DNA of 64,000 nucleotides from Metellina segmentata (Eukaryota; Arthropoda; Arachnida; Araneae; Tetragnathidae): positions 81,710,931 through 81,774,930 of the forward strand of contig OX375872.1 in NCBI GenBank assembly GCA_947359465.1, in the 5' to 3' direction. Position 1 is the first letter of the stretch, and the number at the start of each line of letters is the position of its first letter. Positions 39,401 to 51,400 of this stretch are shown here, in pieces. The notes beneath the pieces were generated by a model. That model did not search any database. It saw nothing but the letters and a program-made list of their open reading frames with translations, and was not told the DNA's origin. The translations under genes were made by a program, and so were the position numbers.

Positions 39401-42400
39401 CATTGTCAACTATGCCTACAGTGGGACCGGGAACATCGAGACTGGACCATTGATGAGTGGAAGAGAGTTGCCTGGTCAGATGAATCGCGATTTCTCATTC
39501 ATCATGTCGATGGTCATGTCAGGGTACGTCGTCTGCCAGGCGAACAGTTGCTCCCATCTTGTATAGCAGGTCATACACAGGCTGGTGGTGACGGTATTAT
39601 GCTTTGGGGGATGTTCACATGGGCGACTCTGGGACCCGAAGTTGTGGTAAAACAGACCATGAATGCTGCAAACTATCATCTGAACATCATTCTCACTGTC
39701 GATCTGAACATCATTCTCACTGTCGATCTGAACATCATTCTCACTGTCGATCTGAACGTCATTGCTGATCAGTTGCACCCTTACATGGCGTCTGTCTTCC
39801 CAACTGGAAATGGAATCTGCCAGCAGGACAACACCCCATGTCACAAGGTTCAGATTGTGTTGGAGTGGTTCAAGGAGCATACTGATGAATTCCACTTAAT
39901 GTCCTGGCCACCTAACTTGTGGGATCTTAATCCGATAGAGCACATTTGGGATGTCATGGAGCGGCAGCTCAAAACTCAAACACCACTATGTTCGAATATC
40001 TCGAGTTTGTGGCATCTATGCCCAGGCGAGTTACAGCTGCTTTGCTGTCCAAAGGAGGTGCAATGCGTTATTGAGTAGGTGGTCAAAATGTTTGGGCTCT
40101 TCAGTGTATATATAATTTAGTCCTATTACAATTTTCCCATTTTTAATTTGGAAACTATGATTTATTTTATGGTTCTCTTTTCAATTTTAACTTTTTGAAA
40201 GGAATTCTGACTGTAAGAATGTACATTTTTACTGGACTCTTGATATCATGAATGCAATAAAATAAGTCTGTTTTGGTTAAGTTTCACCCTCTCTAAAATG
40301 TTAATTCAAAAAATATAATGGAAACAAAAGTGATTCATTTAAGTTAACAGGAGTAGAAAAAATGTTCTTGTTGAAAGGTAAATTTAAAGATTCCATGAAA
40401 TGCTCACAAGCCAAAGTTTGTAAAGCAAAAAACTATGCTAATCGAATTTTAACATTGAAATATGAGTTACCCAACATTGATAAATATTAATATGACAATA
40501 GTTTTCTTTACTTTATTACTATTTGAGAGATTCTCCCATAGAATTGTACACTAGTAAAAAATTAACATACATAAGATAAAATTTTGGTGATCTGCTGAAT
40601 CACAGAATGGGTAAGTCCTGGTTCAAAAGTTTCATGATGTATTATTACAAAAAGTGCTGAATAAAGAAACAGAAAGAAGCAAAAAGTGACAAATTTACCA
40701 AAATTAAAAAACACAGCTGAAAAATAAAAATTAATTTGTAATAAAAATAAATAAAAGCTAAAATAACATGAAAATTATGTAGTCCCGTTATTTATGACTG
40801 TGTAACCATTATTCATTGCATCACTAAGTCCATAAATTATAAATTACAAAAATTTCTATGCATGTTATCAATATGGATCAATTTAATCCAGATGTCTAAT
40901 AAATTTTGTTGGTGTTGTAAAAATTTAGATTACTAAAGTAATCTAATTTTTTTTAAATGTAGGTCAGATTTGTAGGAAAACTTTGAAGTATGTGTAACAA
41001 TCTGAGGAAGAATAATGTTTACCAATTTATAATTATCTGTCTGGATTCCATCAATAGATTAGAAATGGCACTCGTGCACACATACACTGAACTGTACATT
41101 CTATTTTAATTTTAAAATAGCTGAAGTAAATAATACACATCACATGCTTATTCAGTAGCACTGCTCTTCTCAGCCCTCACACAAGGCCAGGACAAGTGCT
41201 CAGTTCTTAGGAAAGGAATGAGAGTTAACACCAACGAATGTTTGATACAGTTCTTGAGAATTCAAACTAATGAACATTATCAAAACAGGTATAATCAACT
41301 TATACCATGGAAAATAGGGCTAAGAATATTTTCAATGAAATTTGAAATGAGATTTGAATTTGAAACAACGGTTGATTACAAACAAGACTTATATGCAGAT
41401 GATAAAAGCTAAGAACATTTCAGAGGATTGTCAACTAAGTTTATCATACTTTTGCCATTACTACCAAGTGGTACTTGAATAAGCATTTCAATAAAAAAGC
41501 ACCATGAAACTTTCAATACATAATAATTGCGAAAATTCTTCTCATAATAGGTAGAAACAAAATTCTGCTTAAAATGACTTTAGCGTAGTAGGAAGAAACA
41601 GGTCGTTAAGTTATTTAAAGTAATCAAATAGAAAACAATGCTGTAGTCGAATGCCCTAAAAATATTTAAATTGTTAGGGGCTAAGAAATTTATATAAATG
41701 GAACTCGCCTCTTGATTTCTGAAACTTTTACGTTCAGAAAATAACACTTCATTCCAAACTACTTCTACACCTTCTTCAGTGTCCATAGCAAGAAATGCAG
41801 CATCAATACCAGGAATATCTCTTTGTTGAACCTAAAAATATAAAACAATTCATAGTATATCACACAAATAACTTTCAACCCAAAAAGTAATTTGTCTAGA
41901 AATATATTAAAATTTTCTCATCAGACATCAAGATATAATTTTATGAACGAATTCATTAATGTTTATGAAAGAAACAAAAATAACATGCTACATATCCACT
42001 AAAGAAAATGACTATAAAATACAGTGGTTGATTGCATTGAGCTTTATGGCAAAATGGTCAGGTTTGGACAAGCTGCACCCAACAAAAGACAGACTTCCAA
42101 CAATTGCCAATCATACACATTGAAGGTTTTACTGACACAGACAAGAGTACACTCAAGAAGCTATCGAATCTGTGCTGCCTACAACTTAGAACTCACAAAC
42201 TCTAACCATAATAAATATTGTTTAACCATTTTAATGTTGCAAAAAATTAAAAAATGCAATCAAACTATAAAAATTTGATGTCTGTCTACCTAGAAGCATT
42301 TACTCTTACAATATTAGAGAACTTATATAAATTAGAACAATCGGTGAAATACATACAAGAATCCATGAACAAATTCCATTAAACCTACTTCAAAATGAAA

Positions 42401-45400
42401 ATATTTTGGATGCCAACATAAATATACATCCCAGCTAATTTTTACAAACTATATTACTAACAACCAACTTAAAATTTTAAAACTCAAACATAAACTAGAT
42501 CTTACCATAATTTCTGAACACTGAAAACATAAAATGGGGTGTAAAATTGTATTTACTTAAAAGTCAAATTTGTACATGACCACTTTTCTAAAATTAGGCA
42601 GAATGCATTTGATGTCAGAATATGAAAGGATTACTGTACTTTTACTGATGGAAGATTTCATTTGAATTGCACAGTATTACTACCATGGTCAGGGCTGTAA
42701 ATTGAAGGAATATTTTAACAAAGCAAGAAAGGCAGGTGTTGCAAGTTGGGCAACAATCAGATTCAACAGTTCTATGATTATGACCAGTTTAGAAAATACT
42801 GACTGATCATTTCTTGCTAAATGCTCATTCTGTATGAGAAGCAGTATTCAGATTTCAGTAAGACAATCCAAGTGTTCATTCAGCTAGTACTAAAAGAGTA
42901 TTTTGAAAGCTACAATGTTAATCACCAACTAGCCATTAAGAACTTTAGATATGAACTTGAAAAGGTTTGAAGTGCACTTCCAACAAATTTATAGAATTTT
43001 GCATTACTCTAAGCAACTTAAAGAATTATATTGCATGCATAACTTAAAATTGAATTACATTTAATTCTAAGCAAATTGAATTTTTTAATTAGAAAACTGA
43101 AAAACCTAACTTTTTGTGATTTTGTTAATCATTTTTCTTTTGCAACTTTGAGAAGTATATTTGATATTTTCAATATAATGTAGTGTAATGTCCTCATCAT
43201 ATAAAAAATTGTGGATAAATAGTAATAACATAAGTGAAATTTACTTCTTCAGTATATACCACTTGGAACATTAATGTAATTTGCGGTGAAACTTATTTCT
43301 GTCTGAATGATTATAAGCATACATATTGTTTTTACACCTTCATACATTTGAATTCTCTACAATTTTGTGGCAGTGCTCACCCATTCCATTCTTCGGTATG
43401 TTATCTTTCCCTGCATAAAAATCATGCATAATGATCCATGATCAGAATAGAAATCTGGTGTTGTATTCAAAACAGATAGATCACAGCACAAAGAACATTT
43501 CTCTAAATTCACTATTTTAGTTCTCACATTATTTTGAAAGTGTTACAAACTGTGGTTGAAAAATGAATGGCAGAACCCACAATTTTTAAATTACAAATGA
43601 AAATTTAATTTGCAAGATTTTTTCTGTAGTCATTTTGACTTCTGCTGATACTTAATACAGGAGTTTTACATTGGCTGAGCCATAGAAAATACTTATGTCC
43701 ACATACTTCAGAAAAGGATAAGCTTCAGATCACAATATACATTAATGTCCCAAGTGGATGATACAGAACAAAAGATGCAAGCAAAGTCCAGATTAGAATT
43801 TGGGTTTTATAAGGATCTAAGTAGTTGGAATTTGTCAAAAATTTTAAATTTTGTTCTGCAAAAAGGATAACTTATAACAGTAGTCTGGTAGTTGGTACTG
43901 TTCAAGCAAAAAAATTGTAATGAAAATTAGTGACTTTTTCCTAAAACAGTACCATGATAGCTAAACACCTCTGATAAAAGGTAAAATAAACTTCATTGTA
44001 GCCTAAAATACTGGTAGAATATGAATAGATAGCACTACTGGGTTGAGTAGCTGAATTAACGTAACAATGTAGCAACATAATGGGCTATTATTGCCGATGG
44101 TCAGGAATCAATTCCGATGAGAAAGTTCAGAGGACAACGCCTCATACTTTTGAATCAGTCAGATGATGAACTATTGACATGGAAGCTACATGGATCTGAT
44201 CACTTCATTGTCTGATAACCTAAAAATTATTTTTCTCGGCAGATTTACATGAAACATAAATTAGCATTTTATATCGAATATAAATACTAATAATTCACTA
44301 AAAATAACTTGTTTATAGCCTAGTAGTTCACTGAATGCTTTATATTGAACCAACATGTGGTAAAATCAGTGGGCATGAATCAGTCAATTAAAAATTACCA
44401 TACATTCCACTTCTGCTACGTGTAGGATAAGCAAGATAATTGTCATGCTACTTTTTAGAAAACAATCTTGAAATCTTTCCCAATATGACATTTTAATGTA
44501 TATTTTACATACAAGTCGTTCAGCTTCAAATCATCTGCAAGATAGTTAATGTAATAAGTTTGAATAAAGATGTTTTTAATGTATTTATTTACTGCGAAAG
44601 AAAGCATTGAAACTTTGAATTTTCTCAATGAGAATAGTTAAAATTTTAAAGGGTTGTAAAAAACTAATGCAAAGCTGCCAAGAAAAAAATTGGATGATTT
44701 TTATGACGTAAAAAATTATCCGACACTACAAATTATCATAGGTAAATTTTTTGCACTCAAATACATCAGTGCTATCAGAATAAAGTGACTTTTCTTTTCA
44801 AACATCAGGTGTTAACTACTCTATTTGATAGTTAATTTTTGAAATTTGTTAAACATTTTGAAAATTGGCAATTTCCTAGTACAAAAATCACAATGAAATA
44901 TTGTACTTTTATTATTCACATTCTTTTTATTTTATATTTCAAAATGTTATGAAGGCAGCACAAAATAATATGCGATTAGTGTCAAGAATATCATTCTTTT
45001 GACTTGCGGAAAATAAAAAATAACTGTTAAGATAAAGCTATAAACAATCATCAAAACCTTAGTGCTCCCTTTAAGCCACTTCCAATTTTGATCATCCAAA
45101 TATTCCTCCTCTCCAAAAATTTCCCTTTACCAGAGTTCACAAAAGATTAAGAGGGGTGTTTACAAAAACCAATATTAAAAGATTTCGAGGCCTATCGATT
45201 GCATCAGAATAAGTTTTGCAAGCAGTTGTATTCTAAATAGAAATGCACCTGTTTAGGGGAACTCAGAATCCTGCTGTAATATGCTAGGTGGCAGTTCGAA
45301 CTTAGCATAATCAATTTGGCAAGATTTTTAACACAAAAAATGGTGTCAAATACATGCAAAAAGTAAAAATATCCAGAAAAATTTTCCAATGGAAGGTCAG

Positions 45401-48400
45401 AAAAACAAATGTTTATCTGGAAGACTTTTAGTGAAAATGGGAATGCTAATGAATGCTTAGCTGGATACAAAGATAGAATTTTCATATCAGAGAGCCAATG
45501 TTTTAAAATATTTTAAGTTGAATATATTATTTTAAGAACCAAAAGTAATATAGAGTATATGAGATTCAACCACTTCATTTTCAAGAAAAGACCAGGGGAA
45601 GATATCTCTAGTGCGGGAAAAGCAGTAAGGTGAGATTGGACTGAAAAGAAGGGAAACATCAAGTCTTAAAAGAAGAGTTGATAGATGGGCTCATGGACAA
45701 TTTAAAACAAGACTGTAAGATGGAAAGTTTAATGTGATTATGAACTACAAAACTTTGCATGCAATTTATTGCTGAGGTAAATGCTTTGTTCACTTGAGCT
45801 TTATACACATTGTAGATGCTTATTAAAGTTTTTGAAGTAATACATTTTGTTGTGATAACATTCTCATGCTTCTGAGTTTGTTTTTAATTCTTTCGAGTGT
45901 TAATAACTGAATGAAATATACTAAACTAGTTTCCTTTTTAGTAGCTTCCTTTTGTTGGATTTAAATTTGGAGTGTCTAAACAATAACTCTGAATACTGTG
46001 TTTTTCATTGTCTAATTCAATATATCATCAGATAATATTTTAGATTGTACAATAACATTTCAATTTACACCCATGCTATTCATATAATTTTTCTTTATAC
46101 CTCATAAGTAAAATAATCTTTTGCTAGATGACCATAATTCAGACTTAATACGATTGAATAATTGATGAATTTAACTAATCTATAAAGGCACACATTACAT
46201 ATTCCATTTATATATTTCTTCATTTAATTTACTCTTGTTTAATATAATGCTACAATTTTATAACTTTTGGGGTGCATCGTAACAGGTAGATAGGTATTGT
46301 AATTAACATTTCACTGGCGCAACACAGCGGTTATTAAATCCAAAGGGTAAGATCCAAGGACAACACCATGTAATTTTGAACCACTATCAGAGGACGAGGT
46401 CACTGATGAGCAACAGGCAATGAATGCTAAAATTTTATGTCTTAAAATATTCTTCAAAAAGTGGAAATTTTCATTTGACTAATTGCATAGATTCTGTTTT
46501 TATAGCAAAAGAAGCATTATGGCCTTTTTTTGGTATTTCTATGTTTTTGAGGTTACATTTCACATAGATTAACCTACAAGTACAAGAGAAGAAACTTTTA
46601 TGAGTGCTATATTTGGTTATCACAGACCAGGCTTAAAACATCAATTTTTAGCAAACCTTTAAAAGTTGTACCATTGATTTTTGGTGACAAGCGACCTTTC
46701 ACGGGTATCAGTGGTTGGTTAGTATTTTTATGGAGCAAGGGCCATAGTTTTGTCATACTGTGATAGACAACATCAAGTAATGGAAACCCACAAGGAAATC
46801 TTTTACTGACACAGAAGAAACCAAGGGAGGAATCTAATCTGCACCGCTTACAACTTGCAGGTTGCTAGCACAGTGGACATACCCAATGAGTCTTGACAGG
46901 TATCAGACCTTGTCTTTTGAAAGCAGATAAAATAAAATGTAGAACATTCTTGTAAAAATTAAGACTTTAAAAAATTCCAAATAAAAAATAAGGCCTTCTT
47001 TAAGGTTGAGGAAACCCTAAATTAGATGTAGGAAAATTCAAAATTTCTTAAATATACGAGTGATATTTATGTATCAAAAATTACAAATGAAAACGGATAT
47101 TTTCTGGTGCTACCATAGACCTACGGGTGAATAGATCACACCCCAATTTTAAATGTTTGGGATTAAATTTGATGTAGTCTACCACAAGGGATGAGTAAAA
47201 ATTTCACAAAATTCATTCCTGTATAACCAGAATCACATGGTTAATGAACCTGGAATTTGTTTCAACTGTTAAAAAACATTTTATAGAAAGTAGAATATAC
47301 TGTCCTAGAAGAAGACATTGAGTAAATTCTGTCTAAAATTCTATTATAGCATTTTCACTGGGCTAGATCCAGAAATAAAAGCAAGCACTCTAGATTTCAC
47401 AAGTGTCAATACATTCTGCCCTAACTTCTCATTGTAAGCACTATACTAATTTTGAAATACTATTTCACAATAATAAATATCATAAATGTCTTCTCATACA
47501 ATTGTAATCTAAAACAAATTGAAGTTGTAATGCTAGTTAGCAATAGGTAAATCACATTTTTTACAATTTTATTTGTCACTAATCAATTATGCAGGCCTGT
47601 AGGCATGCTTTAGAGAAAAAAACTACAATCATGGGAGTTTTCTGGTGACTAACAGAGGTTTCACTTGTATAACAGGAAGATAAAAATTTTAAAAATAACC
47701 ATAGACTTTGAATCACCAATCAATAGTGGTTTACTATAAATAGCATTTTTCACATAAGGTAAGAAAAAATGCATACATAACAATAATTTCTATGCTATTG
47801 GACATCTAATTTTCTCTCATATTGAAAATGCATATTTTCAGAATATTCCAAGTTTGTGCTTTCCATAACTTTAGAAACAGTGTATCGAGGTCATGAAACT
47901 TTTTATCCCTGATTATAAGATGATTACTTCACAATTGTTCAACTTCAGTTTAAGAAACTTGAAAAAAGCATTGTACTGTGATCTTTAGCCTTAAAATAGA
48001 GATGAGGAAGTATAAGCCAGTTTGTGATGAAAATTACAACGAAAAATAAAGGGGATCATAGGGTTTAAGCCAGTAGGTGTAAGCATCCCCTGCTGAAGAG
48101 AAAAACAGAAAAATACAAACTCCATGCTGATCATATAGCTTGACAAAAAAATTATCTGAGATAGCAGATTTATTAAATGTATAAAGTGCAACTGCAATTC
48201 TATTTTTAGATTTGGGGTTCCTAATTTTCCATTAAAAATTGCCAAAAATTCCTTGTGGGAATAAGTTTTATAAATCTTAACAAATGAGACAGAAAAACAT
48301 CTAAATAATTGTTCTCAAACTCTGTAAAGACTCGATGCTTTTTTTTTCTTTGAAAAGTCTAGTTTATTTTCATAAACATGATACTTGATTTAGATAATCA

Positions 48401-51400
48401 ATACGATTTTTTTGTAATGCGCATCAATTAGACATTAACCTCAATAAAGATTCAAACTTACACAGTAACTAAAATGAATAATTTAACAGAGGTCACCATC
48501 TCAAACTATTAATTGTTTCCCCAGGAAAATAAAACAGTACATGAATTTTTAATAGCAAATTTAATAGATGTAACTTGCTTAAAGTTAGAGAAGGTCAATC
48601 TTGAGTTTCTTCAGAAAACATTTTATTCTCATATCAGGGTTTTAAATCAATTATGAAAGTACTAAAGGGCTATTAAACAGACATAAAACTAAAAAAATCA
48701 TATAGCATTGAGAAAGAAAGTGATGTATAGTATATAAAACAATATCTAAAGGTATGTGAAACACATTAGAGAAGAAAGAATAGAAACAGAGACAGAATAA
48801 ATTTCATAATTTATTTGTTTTGAAACAGATCAAATTTTGCTGATTTTAATAAAAATACCTTTATGAATATTTAATAATTCACATAATTATTTAAATTATT
48901 TTTGCATTTTATATAACTGTGCATTGTTTCAAAGTAATGGATAAATGGCCGAATATTGAAGGAATTCTAGACTTCTTCTGTTGAACTGCAGTGACATAGG
49001 ATCAATGGTATCAGCTAAAAAGTAAGCAAATAGCTGGATTAATGTTAAATGAAATTAACATGCTTCCTTTTAACTGAAATATACCACTTCAGTTTAAAAA
49101 TATATTTAACTTCAGACAAGAGTAGATTATCAAAGGGTAAAATGTCACAAACAAATTCATATTTCGGATTTGCTGCCATATTACTATTAGCTCTTAGGTC
49201 ACTATTAATTTTTCCAAAGCAATAAAACAAAATTATCCATGGTTTGCAAAAGTTAGAAAAAAAATTGTCCTTTGTAAGGTATTTTGTGTTAGTTGATCAT
49301 AAAATTTTGGCTTGAGGATTGGCTAGTAATTGCTGTCTTAAGCACCTGTTTCACATACTTTCAGCAATTTAACCCTCTGCATACGAAAGTGCCCGAGAAT
49401 CTGTTTCCTTTCGTTACGGGGGACAGGGAAAAAGAATGTTGTCGGATTCCCAACAAAATGCCTGGATCCATTAAGCGCTTCTTTCCCCTTCTTCTCCAGG
49501 CCTTCAAAGAAGAGGGCGTGTTTTGCGGTCACTGATGATCACATCTAGCTGCGGGATACCGATACTGCTTTCTCAATGGTGTCAATTTTTAGACTAGTCA
49601 TTCAAATTGCAAATGGAAGATAGGGTTTTTTAGTTTTAAAACGAACGATAAACGTCGACATGTCTATGTCTATATATACACAATCTATTACATAATTCAA
49701 ATTTTATTAACTACTTCGGCTATAAATTTTAAATACTTATTCTAAAAGCAGGTGGTTTCGATAATTTGTTTTTAATATTCCTTTGATTATCCATATTTCC
49801 TATGACTTTGTTTAATATAATAATGTGTTTTTTTTGTAATTTTATGCGTTAATTTCTGCGACTTTTATAGGTTTTCTTCAAAACAGCTTTTGCAAAAGCA
49901 TTTCTGACATCTTTGGCACTCCCACGTGCTCTCTACAAATCTGTTAGAAAACGTTTTTATTTCGTTTTATTGCATTTTTTTTTGTCCATCCACGCCGTGC
50001 AAAGTAGGAATTAGTTTTGCTTTGGAAATCCTTTATATTTTTTATCCTCGTAAAGTTTTAAGGCCTTGATGTTATTGGGCAAATATTTTCTGTTTCCGTT
50101 CAGCATCCCGCAACCATAATGTCCCATTTCTAATAAATCTACAGGAAAACTGAAGAAAACCGGTCAAAATATATATTGTGGCTTTTATTCTTCAGAGTAC
50201 TTATCAAATACGTGACCACATCGTATCCAAGTCCTTTCAGGGACGTTGGTATATTACTCATCTTTCCAGCATATAGTTCAAAATTTAAAACATAGCCGGA
50301 TTTTGATGAACAAAGGATCCCCATTTTCTGACCTCGTTTGGCCCACTCGGGCCTCAAATTTTACTATGGTTTTGTCAATGCAAACTTTTCTAGGAGCATT
50401 GAGATTCTGAGAACATTTGTTTTTCACAATAAAATACAGAGGTTCAACCTTCTGTACGTAAGAAAACTCGACATTCTTTCTTCCAAATTCCTTTTCTCTA
50501 TCTGAGATGTGAAACTAATGCAAAATTTAAAAAAATCTACCTCTGGTCATAAGTTTTTTTACCATCATGTTACCTAACATCGGATTCTGCGACCAATAGT
50601 TAGCAAGCCTAGGCAAATGAGCTACAATCATAATAAGGCAATTATAGTTAACGTCGTACTAGAGCAACACAACGGGCTATTGACGACGGCCCGGGATCAG
50701 TCCCTTAAGTGAAAGATCCGAGGACAACACCTCATAATTTTGAACCACGGTCAGATGACGAAACAACACCTGAGCTGGCACACCACTCTCTAAATTTCCA
50801 CACCAACCCAACGTGAGGACTTTCGGCCAGGACGGATTTAAGGTGCACCAGCCGCCTCTACACCATACGCTTACAAACATCTATGCCCGGACCCGGATTC
50901 GAACCAGGAACCTTCCAATCTAACACTCATAACAAGAACGATTCCAAAATATCTCCATAGTTCATCAATCCTTTCGATATCTTGCCAATGTTTATCCTCT
51001 AATTCTCTTTTCTTTGCAGAGAATTGCATATTTATTCGTGTTTACTTGAATAACTTCAATCATCCGAGTAATTCATCCGAAATTAACAATTTGAAAAAAT
51101 CCAATGCGGTTGAGCCTGTTAGCAAATTATGCACAGATACTGTGTGATGCACAAATTTTGTTTCCTGTATGCATTCACTCTGAACGTCATTTGATCAGTC
51201 AACATTAAAATTAAGCGTCGACTCATCAAGGCTTTCACTAAAATTCATTTTAAATTCCCCCTTATCTCCTTGACATAAACTGCTATCTAAAACACAGTTT
51301 ACTTTCTTAGTACTTTTAGAGAATCATCATCATCCAATAAAAAAAAATATGATTCGTGAGTATCTTGAAACAAAATTGCTTTAATTTCCGCTCGGTTCAG

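Larger units (their letters stand above)
39232..40106 (+). mobile_element. Tc1-like element, 5' truncated (family B)
   Basis: Right terminal repeat GGTCAAAATGTTTGGGCTCT ending CAGTG before TA (40107-40108). The left terminal repeat and the N-terminal HTH domain are missing; coding homology starts at about 39240. A second copy of the same family, with the complementary N-terminal half, lies at 54716-55471. Confidence 0.85.

Noticed and set aside
39680..39763. CRISPR-like short repeats
   Set aside because: Units are contiguous with no spacers and lie within a coding frame of a eukaryotic transposon.
41580..41708. Continuation of NRBP exon 2 past RNQE
   Set aside because: The extra residues are foreign to the family and the next exon joins perfectly if a GC donor is used.
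49293..49535. 80-codon plus-strand frame over the left end of the second piggyBac
   Set aside because: It crosses the TTAA boundary, so it cannot be an original gene.
50890..50935. Functional tRNA gene
   Set aside because: Only a tRNA-related SINE head; the A-box region is degenerate and the same body follows in other copies.
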